Shown piece by piece: positions 1 through 8,762 of a DNA stretch of 64,000 nucleotides. The stretch's first letter is position 1. Every line of letters begins with the position of its first letter. Below the pieces are notes generated by a model. The model made no database searches. It was not told the DNA's origin and was given only the letters and a program-made list of their open reading frames with translations. The DNA lies in NCBI RefSeq assembly GCF_003268595.1, contig NZ_CP029797.1:1943501-2007500 (forward strand), in the 5' to 3' direction. This DNA comes from Paraliobacillus zengyii (GTDB lineage Bacteria; Bacillota; Bacilli; Bacillales; Amphibacillaceae). Made by a program: the position numbers and the translations under genes.

Positions 1-1
1 A

Positions 2-592
2 GGAAAATCAACCTTACTACAGTTAGTTTTGAAACTACAGCAAGTACAAGCAGGTAAAATTTATTGGGATCACCACGATATTTCAACTGTTTCAGGAAAT
101 GCATTGTGGGAACAGTCAAAAGTCGTGCTACAAGAAAATCATTTCTTTTATGGAACAATCCGTGAAAACTTATTACTCGCAGATTCTGATTTAGATGACA
201 TTGTATTACATGAAGCATTAATGAATGTGCAACTTGAAAACTTTTCACTCGATGACCATGTATTAGAAAACGGTGAGAATCTTTCTGGCGGTGAAAAACA
301 ACGTCTAGCAATTGCTAGAGCAATCTTGAAAAACGGTCATATTTGGATTTTAGATGAGCCAACGTCATCACTTGATGCTAAAACAGAAGAAAAAATATAT
401 AAACAACTTTTTGAACAAGCACAAACAGATACATTATTGTTAGTTAGTCACCGTTTAAAAGGATTAGAAAAGATGGATCAAATTATAGTCATGGATCATG
501 GTGAGATTATTGAATCGGGATCTTATACGAATTTAATGAAAAAGAATGGTTATTTTTATCAAATGAAGACACTGGAAGAAAGTTTACTTTAA
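2..592 (+). CDS. cydC: ABC transporter ATP-binding domain, CydC-like (5'-truncated by window edge)
   Basis: Only the nucleotide-binding domain is present, because the window opens inside the Walker A motif (GKST is the first readable sequence). Further on are a Q-loop (VVLQENHFF), the ABC signature LSGGEKQR, Walker B (IWILDEPTSSLD) and the switch histidine (LLVSHRL). The tail GLEKMDQIIVMDHG is typical of CydC-type subunits of the thiol/heme exporter needed for cytochrome bd assembly, where the ATPase is fused behind a six-helix membrane domain. Other ABC exporters share this layout, so the exact subunit is an inference. A cydD partner would be expected upstream, outside the window. Confidence 0.65.
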   Translation, partial: GKSTLLQLVLKLQQVQAGKIYWDHHDISTVSGNALWEQSKVVLQENHFFYGTIRENLLLADSDLDDIVLHEALMNVQLENFSLDDHVLENGENLSGGEKQRLAIARAILKNGHIWILDEPTSSLDAKTEEKIYKQLFEQAQTDTLLLVSHRLKGLEKMDQIIVMDHGEIIESGSYTNLMKKNGYFYQMKTLEESLL

Positions 593-597
593 GAGTA

Positions 598-625
598 TTG
601 ACATCTTCTTCCTAGATTTTATTCT
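598..625 (+). promoter_or_regulatory. SigA-type promoter ahead of TPP riboswitch
   Basis: TTGACA (598-603) and TATTCT (620-625) are separated by 16 bases and lie just downstream of the ABC gene stop, about 25 bases before the thiamine riboswitch. The overlapping AT-rich inverted repeat at 617-641 could alternatively be a weak terminator for the ABC gene. Confidence 0.5.
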
Positions 626-648
626 ATAGACAGAATAAAATAGCAAGA

Positions 649-746
649 AAAACCACTAGAGGAGTCTTTATAAAAGACTGAGATTGAAGTGTTACTTCAA
701 GACTCTTAGAACCTGATCTAGTTTAAACTAGCGGAGGGAAGTGGAT
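649..746 (+). promoter_or_regulatory. TPP (thiamine pyrophosphate) riboswitch aptamer
   Basis: The conserved THI-element blocks are present in order: a CTGAGA core (about 678-683), AACCTGATCTAG (709-720), then GCGGAGGGAAGTGG (731-744), with CCAC (653-656) closing helix P1 against GTGG (741-744). It precedes tenA and is followed by an intrinsic terminator, so ligand binding most likely terminates transcription. Confidence 0.95.
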
Positions 747-782
747 GGGAATAAAGTCCTTTGGTTCTTTTACTTTATCATG

Positions 783-822
783 CCACCACTTTCTTTTAAT
801 CAAGGAAGGTGGTTTTTTTATG
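783..822 (+). terminator. Riboswitch expression-platform terminator
   Basis: CCACC...TTC pairs with GGA.GGTGG and a run of seven T follows, between the TPP aptamer and tenA. The CCACC arm can alternatively pair with the aptamer's own GTGG strand, which gives the usual switch. Confidence 0.85.
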
Positions 823-842
823 CAGATAGGGAGGAAGTTGAG

Positions 843-1517
843 ATGAAATTTTCACAATACATTCGGAAAGAGGCAGATCCAGTTTGGCAAGCTAGTTTTA
901 ATCATCCTTTTGTTAAGGGGATTGGTAATGGCACATTACCTTTAGAGAACTTTCGCTATTATGTCATGCAGGACTCTTATTATTTAGCACAATTTGCTCG
1001 TGTCCAGGCAATAGGTGCTGCAAAGGCGGAAGATTTAGAAACAACCAGTAGTATGGCGGCACATGCACAAGGAACTTATCAAGCAGAATTAGAATTACAT
1101 CGTACTTTTTCTAAGCTATTATCTATTACTGAAGCAGAACAAAGAGCATTTAAACCTGCTCCTACCTCTTACGCTTATAGTTCACATATGTATCGAGCTG
1201 CTTATCATGGTCATCTAGGTGATGTGATTGCCGCAATATTACCTTGCTACTGGGTTTATTATGAAGTTGGAGAACAGTTAAAAAATAAAACACCAGATGA
1301 ACCAATTTATCAAGAATGGATTAAAGCATACGGATCGGATTGGTTCAGAGCATTAGTAGAGGAACAAATTGATAGACTTGATCAACTAGCTGAAACTGTA
1401 ACAGCCTCTGATCGAGAACGTATGAAAGAACACTTCTTACTTAGCAGTCAATATGAATATTTATTTTGGGATATGGCTTATAAATTAGAAAAATGGCCAT
1501 TAGAAGAGATGGGATAA
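843..1517 (+). CDS. tenA: TenA thiaminase II / aminopyrimidine aminohydrolase
   Basis: TenA hydrolyses amino-HMP (from thiamine breakdown) to HMP for thiamine salvage. The 224-residue product has the family's all-helical sequence, including the active-site cysteine segment PCYWVYYEVG and a C-terminal SSQYEYLFWDMAY helix. The start is the ATG at 843, preceded by GGGAGG; the longer upstream frame runs through the terminator and aptamer and is not coding. In many bacilli tenA heads a longer thi operon. Here it stands alone under its own TPP riboswitch, which suggests a dedicated salvage role. Confidence 0.93.
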   Translation: MKFSQYIRKEADPVWQASFNHPFVKGIGNGTLPLENFRYYVMQDSYYLAQFARVQAIGAAKAEDLETTSSMAAHAQGTYQAELELHRTFSKLLSITEAEQRAFKPAPTSYAYSSHMYRAAYHGHLGDVIAAILPCYWVYYEVGEQLKNKTPDEPIYQEWIKAYGSDWFRALVEEQIDRLDQLAETVTASDRERMKEHFLLSSQYEYLFWDMAYKLEKWPLEEMG

Positions 1518-1657
1518 TCCTGCTTGACTCGAATGGAGTAGGTGTTAATCCGACGGAAACGATCTGTGATTCGGCGGAAGTGTTAGAAATTAAGACTTAA
1601 GGTGATCTGCTTTCCCTCCTCCTTGTGTGTTAAACCCAATTCGAATTACAAAGTAGC

Positions 1658-1694
1658 AAGAAAAAAGCACTAGAAATAATCTAGTGCTTTTTTT
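1658..1694. terminator. Bidirectional terminator between tenA and the DUF3231 gene
   Basis: AAAAAAGCACTAGA and TCTAGTGCTTTTTTT form a hairpin with an A-run on one side and a T-run on the other, so it can serve both convergent genes. Confidence 0.85.
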
Positions 1695-1695
1695 A

Positions 1696-2208
1696 CTACT
1701 CTTTATTTGGAATCTTTGCTTGCATTGGAGGGAGTATAATCCATCCTTTGTCTTTATTTAATCGAAGTGCTTTTGCTCCAGCTTGCGCTTTATTCATATG
1801 GAACTGGCCAAAAAGCATGGCAATATCTTCGCGAAGTGACTGTCCAATTATTGTACTACAAGCTATTAAACCTGCTGCAATGTTTGCAGAAACTACAGCA
1901 CTAATTTCTTGATCACTGAACTTCGCACCAGATGGAATATCTTCAATGTCTGCGAGGGAACGTTCTGGAGGAGAAGGAGGCAAAGCTATTCCATTAACTT
2001 TAAGAATCTCTTCCACACTTTCCATTTCCTGTTTCATTCCTCGGTTTAAATCTTCTAATAAATTTTTTAATTCTTTATCACCTGTATGGTTAATAAATGT
2101 TTGATACGTCGCATAGTTACCTTTAGCAGCTGCTAGAAAGGACCACATGCTAAAAACTTCACCATAATGAAGTGGTTGTTTCTTTGGATTACCTGATAGT
2201 ACACCCAT
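1696..2208 (-). CDS. DUF3231 family protein, single domain
   Basis: The 170-residue protein begins MGVLSGNPKKQPLHYGEVFS and contains YQTFINHTGDKELKNLL, both characteristic of the DUF3231 family common in bacilli. The fold is predicted as a four-helix bundle resembling the coat F/ferritin-like group. Many DUF3231 proteins have two tandem domains; this one has one. It converges with tenA and is divergent from a coat F-like gene, which fits a spore or stress role. The biochemical function is not known. Confidence 0.8.
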   Translation of the reverse strand: MGVLSGNPKKQPLHYGEVFSMWSFLAAAKGNYATYQTFINHTGDKELKNLLEDLNRGMKQEMESVEEILKVNGIALPPSPPERSLADIEDIPSGAKFSDQEISAVVSANIAAGLIACSTIIGQSLREDIAMLFGQFHMNKAQAGAKALRLNKDKGWIILPPMQAKIPNKE

Positions 2209-2352
2209 TTCTAAACACTCCTTTGTTAAGTCTTACATAGATAGTCTTTTCATCAAGGCAAAACTTATTCCAGAAACATTGTAAATAATAATTTTAAATT
2301 GGTATAGATAAGACTTTTTGAGCAAAACTATAGCCGAAAAGGAGGAGAAAAA

Positions 2353-2988
2353 ATGAAATTAGCTGCACACTAATTACAAGATTTAAATGAATTAACAATG
2401 AGTTGTGTGAACTCTGTGACTTCTATGGCGTACATGTTAGATCATGTTCAAGATCAGGAACTCAAACAATTATTAGAGCGTCATTTCCCGTTTCATGTAA
2501 GAGATTATAATATGAAAGTGGAATTTTTAAACAAGGTAGAAGGTGCAACAACAGAACTGCCATTATTTAAAGAAGATGGTAAAATACTATCCGATTATAC
2601 ACAGTCAAATATGAATGCCTATCCACCTGTACAACCTAGAGTGACTGTTACAGATATGAATGATAGAGAGATGGCAACGAACTATTTATTAACGTTAAAA
2701 AGAGCTGGCCGTGAATATGCCTGGTCTGCAATGGAAAGTGCTAATCCAGAAATTCGTTCTTTTTTACAAACAGCCTTTATGATGAGTTGTTCACATGCAT
2801 ATGAAGCATGGCAATACATGGTTAGTAAGGGATATTATCCATTAGAACCAGCTGATCAAGCTATGACTACAAAAATCGGCGCGATGTACCAGATGGTGCC
2901 TGAAGATCAACAGAAAATTCAAGCAATGATGATGAAATACGATGGTCAAAACCCGATTGCAGGTTCAAGTGATCAAATGTATCAATAG
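2353..2988 (+). pseudogene. Coat F-domain spore protein, premature TAA at codon 7
   Basis: A strong ribosome site (AAAAGGAGG) precedes ATG 2353, which reads MKLAAH, then an in-frame TAA (2371-2373), then LQDLNELTMSCVNS and about 200 further residues matching coat F-domain proteins. LAAHELQDLNELT is the expected family start, so the TAA most simply reflects GAA to TAA. Downstream the frame is intact to 2988. Re-initiation at ATG 2398 is possible but has no visible Shine-Dalgarno. The gene is probably recently inactivated, or makes an N-terminally shortened product. Confidence 0.8.
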
Positions 2989-2996
2989 ATAATAAT

Positions 2997-3031
2997 ATAA
3001 AAAAGAACTCTGTGACTAGAGTTCTTTTTTG
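2997..3031. terminator. Terminator, coat F-like / alcohol dehydrogenase
   Basis: AAAAAAGAACTCT...AGAGTTCTTTTTT is a symmetrical hairpin flanked by A and T runs, between convergent genes. Confidence 0.85.
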
Positions 3032-3033
3032 TA

Positions 3034-4167
3034 TTATGGTTTGAGTATTACTTTAATACAATTGTCTTCTTTTTTATTAAATATGTTATAACCATGTGAT
3101 GCTTCATCTAGAGGTAGTGTATGTGTAATGATCTTTGTTGGGTCTATTTCACCATTCACTATTTGATTATAAATTGGTTCCATGAAAGACCTAGCATGTG
3201 CTTGGCCCGTCTTAATATTTATATTTCTAGAAAAGAAGGCGCCTAAAGGAAATAAATTATAATTACCTCCATACACACCAGTAATTTGATACGTTCCACA
3301 TTTCTTAACAGCTTTCGTGGCAATCTGAATTGGTCCCATTGTTCCACCTTGCAATTTAAGTTTTTGTTCAACAAACTCTAAAGGGGACTTTTTACCATCC
3401 ATACCGACACAATCAATGACAACGTCAGCACCACCATTTGTTACGTCTTTTAAAACTTCACCCATATCATCATGTTTCGAAAAGTCGAATATCTCTGTCT
3501 TGTTTACATTTTTAGAATACTGCAAACGATTATCGATATAATCTACAGCAATTACCCTTTCCGCACCTTTTTGCCATGCGAATTGCTGTGTCATTAATCC
3601 AATAGGACCGGAGCCCAAAACAATCACTGTATCTCCAGCTTTAACGCCTGCATTTTCTACACTCCAATATGCTGTTGGAAGCACATCAGAAAGAAATAGA
3701 AGTGACTCATCTTCAAGTTCGCAATCATCCGGAATTCGAAAAGGTGTGTAGTTCCCATAAGGAACACGTAAGTATTCAGCTTGTCCCCCTGGATGATCGC
3801 CAAATTTTTCTGAATAACCAAAATAACCACCTGAATCATAATGTGGATTTGCGTTATCACACTGACTTTCTTGGTGTGCGTTACAGTATTGACACGTTCC
3901 ACAAGCAACAGTAAATGGAATTACAACACGGTCACCTTTTTTTAATTTAGTTACTTCAGAACCAACTTCTTCGACAATTCCCATTGGTTCATGTCCGATT
4001 ACGTAGCCAATTGGCAATGGAAAGTTTCCTTGATACAAGTGCAGATCAGAACCACAAATTGCAGTAGAAGTAATCCGAACAATAATGTCTTGTTTATCTT
4101 GTATTTTTGGATAATCTACTTTTTTTACTGCAATTTCATATTTCCCTTGATACGTAACAGCTTTCAC
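3034..4167 (-). CDS. Zinc-dependent alcohol dehydrogenase (formaldehyde-dehydrogenase-like)
   Basis: Medium-chain Zn-dehydrogenase of 377 residues. Catalytic-zinc motif ICGSDLHLYQG and GHEPMG are near the N-terminus, structural-zinc cysteines follow in CGTCQYCNAHQESQC, and the NAD-binding GSGPIG is near residue 190. The insert NPHYDSGGYFGYSEKFGDHP resembles the glutathione-independent formaldehyde dehydrogenase branch. The start is GTG 4167, which has AGGTGG six bases upstream and gives the usual VKAVTYQGK; longer readings use a TTG overlapping that site. Physiological substrate is unknown, with aldehyde or polyol detoxification as candidates. Confidence 0.85.
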   Translation of the reverse strand: MKAVTYQGKYEIAVKKVDYPKIQDKQDIIVRITSTAICGSDLHLYQGNFPLPIGYVIGHEPMGIVEEVGSEVTKLKKGDRVVIPFTVACGTCQYCNAHQESQCDNANPHYDSGGYFGYSEKFGDHPGGQAEYLRVPYGNYTPFRIPDDCELEDESLLFLSDVLPTAYWSVENAGVKAGDTVIVLGSGPIGLMTQQFAWQKGAERVIAVDYIDNRLQYSKNVNKTEIFDFSKHDDMGEVLKDVTNGGADVVIDCVGMDGKKSPLEFVEQKLKLQGGTMGPIQIATKAVKKCGTYQITGVYGGNYNLFPLGAFFSRNINIKTGQAHARSFMEPIYNQIVNGEIDPTKIITHTLPLDEASHGYNIFNKKEDNCIKVILKP

Positions 4168-4300
4168 GAATTTCCACCTCAAATGATATAAGATTTAACA
4201 CCTAAAGTATGTGTTAATTCGTCGAAATCATACAATATTCTAAAATTATGCAAGTATATTATTACGAAACCTACAAAAAATAAGTAGAGGAGGTGTTACT

Positions 4301-4732
4301 ATCAAGCATTTTAATTTAATTGGGTTAAAAATCTTACTATTATTAGTAGTGCTTTATACAATATTGGGAATTGGGTATAATGTATCGTTTGGTAATGTAA
4401 TGTTTATAAGCATTGTTTTAGGAATTTCTGCTTATTTAATTGGTGATTTGCTCATACTATCTCGAACGAATAATACAATTGCAACAACAGCTGATTTTGG
4501 GATGGCGTTTGTGATTATTTATCTAATGACTGACGGATTAACAGTAGGTGGAAATCCATTCGCAGCTGCATTGATTTCTGCTGTTGCAGTGGGAATATGT
4601 GAGGTTATTTTCCATAAATATGTTGCGAATAAATTGAATATGAGCAGTGATGATTTTATTCCAATAAATCGTACGAATTTTAGTACGGAGACGTCTGAGG
4701 AATTAACACCATATAAGGATGAAGAAAAATAA
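4301..4732 (+). CDS. DUF2512 (YndM-like) membrane protein with apparent ATC start
   Basis: The 143-residue protein has four predicted membrane helices and an acidic C-terminal tail, as in the YndM/DUF2512 family. A strong site GAGGAGGTG (4288-4296) sits five bases before ATC (4301-4303), which reads on as KHFNLIGLKILLLL, the expected N-terminus. There is no ATG, GTG or TTG in frame upstream, and the next standard start, GTG 4349, lacks a ribosome site and would delete most of the first helix. Either ATC initiates weakly or the start codon is mutated. Confidence 0.72.
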   Translation: MKHFNLIGLKILLLLVVLYTILGIGYNVSFGNVMFISIVLGISAYLIGDLLILSRTNNTIATTADFGMAFVIIYLMTDGLTVGGNPFAAALISAVAVGICEVIFHKYVANKLNMSSDDFIPINRTNFSTETSEELTPYKDEEK

Positions 4733-4772
4733 ATAAAATGAAGCATTCCAAACGAATGCTTCATTTTATTTT
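4733..4772 (+). terminator. Terminator after DUF2512 gene
   Basis: AAAATGAAGCATTC and GAATGCTTCATTTT make a 14-bp stem followed by a T-rich tract. Confidence 0.9.
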
Positions 4773-4845
4773 TGGTTATAAACACGTAAATGATATTGAA
4801 TTGTATATTTTCACTACATATAATAGCAGCATTATAGCAGCATTT

Positions 4846-5679
4846 TTATTTCGATGGAAGTGGAGGCGTATTAAAGAGATTTGCTGGTGCGGGTTGTAGT
4901 TTAGGTATTCCTGCATATGGTATTGGTTGTGCGATGTATCTAAATTGTCCTCTGCCGTCAGGTGCAACGCCTTGCGCCCATGGTCCATTAGCATCTGCTT
5001 GCCCCTGTGATGTATTGTATAGATCATACGAAACTTCTTGTTTTTCACATTCTCTTGGAAAATTAGTTGGAACGACAACATCTTGTGCTTGTGCTTCAAG
5101 CTCACGAATTGCTTCAATCCATTGGTTTTGGTGCGCAGTGTCTCGTGCCAATAAAAAGCTTAGTGAATCTTTGACCAAAGGATCGTCTGTCATCTGGTAT
5201 AAACGTGCTACTTGTAATCTTCCTTGTGATTCAGCTGTTACGTTAGCCCGAAAGTCAGCAAGTAGGTTACCACTTGATATAATATAATCCGCTGACCATC
5301 TATTACCAACACTATCTGCTGGCATCGCACCCAAACCAGAAACAATCGCATGTTGCGGATTCATACCACCCATAATTGCAGCAAGTGCTGGGTCTGATTG
5401 GTATGCTTGTTCTTGCACGTCAATTGGTGTGTTATCCAATAACCTAGCAATAAGTGTTGCTAGAAGTTCAACGTGTGCAATTTCCTCAGTACCAATATCC
5501 AAAAGTAAATCACGATATTTTTTATTTCCTCTACAATTAAAACCTTGAAACAGATACTGCATTGTTACCGATATTTCGCCCCATTGACCGCCTAATACTT
5601 CTTGTAACTTTTTAGCATAGACAGGGTCTGGTCTAGAAACTTTTGCTTCATATTGTAGTTCTTTTACATGAAAAAACAA
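4846..5679 (-). CDS. Manganese catalase (paralogue 1)
   Basis: Non-heme dimanganese catalase that dismutates hydrogen peroxide; 277 residues, normal for the family. Metal-ligand motifs are visible in order: GEISVTMQYLFQG (Glu), GTEEIAHVELL (Glu and His), TAESQGRLQ (Glu) and ARDTAHQNQW (His). The start is TTG 5679 behind AGGAGGG. A close paralogue lies at 7887-8708 on the other strand, with a permease and an exporter between. Spore-coat-associated catalases of this type occur in bacilli, so a sporulation role is plausible but not shown. Confidence 0.93.
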   Translation of the reverse strand: MFFHVKELQYEAKVSRPDPVYAKKLQEVLGGQWGEISVTMQYLFQGFNCRGNKKYRDLLLDIGTEEIAHVELLATLIARLLDNTPIDVQEQAYQSDPALAAIMGGMNPQHAIVSGLGAMPADSVGNRWSADYIISSGNLLADFRANVTAESQGRLQVARLYQMTDDPLVKDSLSFLLARDTAHQNQWIEAIRELEAQAQDVVVPTNFPRECEKQEVSYDLYNTSQGQADANGPWAQGVAPDGRGQFRYIAQPIPYAGIPKLQPAPANLFNTPPLPSK

Positions 5680-5770
5680 TGTAATCCCTCCTATTTAATC
5701 AGACTATTCAAAGATATGTGGGCCTTCAGCGAGATATTCCAATAAGTAGAATAATGGATTTATTTTTTGG

Positions 5771-5798
5771 TTGTAGGAAAAGATCTGTTGGCTATACT
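5771..5798 (+). promoter_or_regulatory. SigA-type promoter for the permease gene
   Basis: TTGTAG (5771-5776) and TATACT (5793-5798) are spaced by 16 bases, about 40 bases before the permease start. Confidence 0.5.
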
Positions 5799-5836
5799 AA
5801 GGTGATATGTTCTTAAAAATAAGGGGGATCTATAAA

Positions 5837-7162
5837 ATGGGGTCTAATAAAAAAGGAAAACACAAGAAAATAAAATGGTGGCAACTAGCTCTAATCGGCA
5901 TTGGTTGTACAATTGGCACAGGATTTTTTTTAGGATCAGCAATTGCAATTAAAAGAGCTGGACCTACTGTACTCATTTTATTTATTCTTGCTGCACTAGC
6001 TACGTATATAGTTTATGATGCATTATCAAGTATGAGTGTATCTGATCCACAGAAAGGATCCTTTCGTACATATGCAAAAAAAGCATATGGACGTTGGGCT
6101 GGCTTTAGTAATGGTTGGGTTTATTGGTCATCTGAATTATTAATAATGGGAAGTCAATTAACGGCTTTAGCCATCTTTTCACAATATTGGTTTCCAGATA
6201 TTCCACTTTGGATATTATCAAGTGTTTTTGCTTTTTTAGGGATTGGTGTAATCATTACTGGTGTATCAGGTTTTGAACGAATTGAAAATATTTTTGGTGC
6301 AATGAAAATTGCTGCAATTCTAATGTTCATTATTATCGGTATTTTAGCTATTAGTGGTTTATTAAAGGGCGGAGCACCGGATCGTGCTTTCTCATTTACA
6401 GGAAGGGGATTATTCCCAGAAGGCTTTACTGGAATTTGGACCGCCTTTATCTATGTATTATATGCTTTCGGAGGTATCGAAGTTATGGGTATCATGTCCA
6501 ATGAACTTAAGAACTCAAAAGATGCCCCGAAAGCCGGAAAAGTAATGCTCTCTGTTTTAACGATAATTTATGTTACTTCGATTGGTTTAGCGGTTTGGAT
6601 TGCACCAAATAACAAGTTCACCACTGATGAGAGCCCTTTTATCATGGTAATTAATCAATTTGATTTAACTGTCATTGCGCATATATTTAATGGTGTATTA
6701 ATAATTGGTGGTTTTTCAACCATGGTTGCATCGCTTTATGGCATTACAACTATTTTAACTTCATTATCAGAAGATAAAGATGCACCAGCATTATTTTCTA
6801 AGACTGGGCCTCGAAATGTTCCTTATTATTCTGTCATCCTTACAACTATTGGACTGATTGCCTCAATTGTAGTTGCTATACTCTTACCTGGAAAAATTTA
6901 TGAGTATTTAACGACTGCAGCAAGTCTCATGTTGTTGTATATATGGATTTTCATTTTGTTTTCCTACCATAAATTAATAGATATAAACGGTTGGAAAAAA
7001 ATCAAACGATGGATAGGTATTTGTTTATTATTTACTGGTATTATTGGAACATTATTTGATAAAGTGGCCCGCATTGGTTTTTTTATTAGTTTTGCTTTTA
7101 TACTAATTATTTCAATTGTCACTTTCATGATGAGGAAGAAGTGGCGGTCAGAATCTAAATAA
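5837..7162 (+). CDS. APC-family amino acid permease
   Basis: Membrane transporter of 441 residues with about 12 predicted helices. The N-terminal IGIGCTIGTGFFLGSAIAI is the conserved unwound first helix of amino acid/polyamine/organocation permeases, and ALYAFGG-like YVLYAFGGIEVMGI follows mid-protein. The start is ATG 5837 behind AAGGGGGATC; the upstream ATG at 5807 lacks a site. The last 15 bases overlap the tail of the convergent LysE-type gene, so the two may interfere. Substrate cannot be assigned. Confidence 0.88.
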   Translation: MGSNKKGKHKKIKWWQLALIGIGCTIGTGFFLGSAIAIKRAGPTVLILFILAALATYIVYDALSSMSVSDPQKGSFRTYAKKAYGRWAGFSNGWVYWSSELLIMGSQLTALAIFSQYWFPDIPLWILSSVFAFLGIGVIITGVSGFERIENIFGAMKIAAILMFIIIGILAISGLLKGGAPDRAFSFTGRGLFPEGFTGIWTAFIYVLYAFGGIEVMGIMSNELKNSKDAPKAGKVMLSVLTIIYVTSIGLAVWIAPNNKFTTDESPFIMVINQFDLTVIAHIFNGVLIIGGFSTMVASLYGITTILTSLSEDKDAPALFSKTGPRNVPYYSVILTTIGLIASIVVAILLPGKIYEYLTTAASLMLLYIWIFILFSYHKLIDINGWKKIKRWIGICLLFTGIIGTLFDKVARIGFFISFAFILIISIVTFMMRKKWRSESK

Positions 7163-7780
7163 CAACTGAAGTGCTTGAAAGCCAAAGTAGCCAGCAAATC
7201 CGAATAATGATAGGGCTGATACAAACGATATACCTTTAAGCAAGGCTGGTGTTAGAATCTTTCTAAAACTACTAGAGAGAACTGCCATCGTTACATCCCA
7301 CAACATCAATCCTAACAAAACAGCACTACCATACATGATAACATGTGGCATATCATAGTGATGGATTGTATTTGCTAAAATAGATCCATAAATACCGAGC
7401 CAAAATAAAATTGATAAAGGATTCGTTATCGTTAAGAAAAATCCACTCCAGAAAGTTCTTTTAAGTGAATCCGTTTGTCTATTAGTTGCATTGTCTATTT
7501 TAGGTACACTAACCATGTTCTCAATTGCTGTGTAAAGAAGTACGAACGTACCGAACGACCATAGAAATGTTTTCATGATTGGCATTTCTAAAAAATGAAC
7601 AAGTCCAAAAAAGATTGCAATGATAAATAAAAACTCACCAACAATTGAACCTAATCCAATTAACCATGAATGAAAAAAACCATTTTTGATACCTTGATTA
7701 ATTTGTGCTGCATTAATCGGACCGATTGGAGCAGCTAAAGATAATCCCAATACTAGATAACTTAAAAATACACCCACCAA
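7148..7780 (-). CDS. LysE/RhtB-family amino acid exporter
   Basis: About 210 residues and six predicted helices. The N-terminal SLAAPIGPINAAQINQGIKNG matches the LysE-family PxGPxN signature. LysE-type proteins export amino acids or related metabolites. AAAGGAG at 7787-7793 fits TTG 7780 or GTG 7777 better than GTG 7786. It is convergent with the permease and divergent from the second manganese catalase. Export substrate is unknown. Confidence 0.85.
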   Translation of the reverse strand: MVGVFLSYLVLGLSLAAPIGPINAAQINQGIKNGFFHSWLIGLGSIVGEFLFIIAIFFGLVHFLEMPIMKTFLWSFGTFVLLYTAIENMVSVPKIDNATNRQTDSLKRTFWSGFFLTITNPLSILFWLGIYGSILANTIHHYDMPHVIMYGSAVLLGLMLWDVTMAVLSSSFRKILTPALLKGISFVSALSLFGFAGYFGFQALQLLFRF

Positions 7781-7886
7781 AATCACTCCTTTTACTGGCT
7801 TGTACTATTTTTATTCAAGATGTTGTATTGCTATGCGAATAAATAGTAATTCTATGGTCATGCTAAGTAGAAAAGGAGTGGGTAAA

Positions 7887-8708
7887 ATGTTTTCACATAT
7901 TAAGAAACTTCAATACACAGCTAAACCAACTACGCCTGATCCCGTTTATGCTAAAAAACTACAAGAGATTTTAGGTGGTCAATACGGTGAAATATCGGTA
8001 ATGATGCAATATTTATTTCAAGGGTGGAACTGTAGAGCAACTGGAAAATATAAAGATATGCTTTTAGATATTGGAACAGAAGAGATAGCACATGTAGAAA
8101 TGTTAGCTACTATGATCGCACAACTCTTAGATAATGCACCAGTTCAAGATCAAGAGGCTGGGGCAAAAGATCCTGTTATCGAGGCAGTTCTAGGAGGAAT
8201 GAATCCGCAGCACGCAATTGTCAATGGTCTAGGAGCACAACCAAATGATAGTGCTGGTTACCCTTGGAACGCGCGCTATACTATTTCTAGTGGTAACTTA
8301 CTAGCTGATTTCAGAGCAAATTTAAATGCTGAATCACAGGGACGATTGCAAGCAGTAAGATTATACGAGATTGCAACTGATCCAGGAGTGAAGGACATGC
8401 TTTCCTTCCTTATTGCAAGAGACACCATGCACCAAAATCAATGGATGGCAGCGATTGAAGAATTGGAGCAAAAGCAAGGTGCTGTTGTACCATCTACATT
8501 TAATGCTGAAAAACAAAAGCAAGATGTGGCATATGCATTTATGAACTTTTCTGAAGGTGAAGAGAGTAAAGCTGGACGCTGGGCAAGTGGAACATCAATG
8601 GACGGCAAAGGAAACTTTGAATATATTCAGAATCCACAAGCAAATGGACAAAATCCAAGTCTAATGCCAGCACCGATCTATATTCATGGAACACCACCAC
8701 TCCAGTAG
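7887..8708 (+). CDS. Manganese catalase (paralogue 2)
   Basis: Second dimanganese catalase, 273 residues, with the same ligand series as the 4846-5679 gene: GEISVMMQYLFQG, GTEEIAHVEMLATM, NAESQGRLQ and ARDTMHQNQW. The C-terminus ends in a proline-rich MPAPIYIHGTPPLQ segment, similar to the paralogue's tail. The start is ATG 7887 with AAAAGGAGTGGG; an upstream reading from 7800 has no ribosome site. The two copies have diverged enough to be an older duplication and probably differ in timing. Confidence 0.93.
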   Translation: MFSHIKKLQYTAKPTTPDPVYAKKLQEILGGQYGEISVMMQYLFQGWNCRATGKYKDMLLDIGTEEIAHVEMLATMIAQLLDNAPVQDQEAGAKDPVIEAVLGGMNPQHAIVNGLGAQPNDSAGYPWNARYTISSGNLLADFRANLNAESQGRLQAVRLYEIATDPGVKDMLSFLIARDTMHQNQWMAAIEELEQKQGAVVPSTFNAEKQKQDVAYAFMNFSEGEESKAGRWASGTSMDGKGNFEYIQNPQANGQNPSLMPAPIYIHGTPPLQ

Positions 8709-8710
8709 TA

Positions 8711-8762
8711 AATAAAGAGAGCCTCTACTTTGCACATGCGAAGTAGAGGCTCTCTTTATTTT
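8711..8762. terminator. Bidirectional terminator
   Basis: AAATAAAGAGAGCCTCTACTT pairs with a perfect complement across a short loop, giving a stem of about 20 bp with A and T runs. It serves the catalase and the convergent Cys-rich gene. Confidence 0.93.

Noticed and set aside
2353..2400. Recoding at the coat F-like stop
   Set aside because: The codon is TAA, which SelB does not read, and there is no hairpin.
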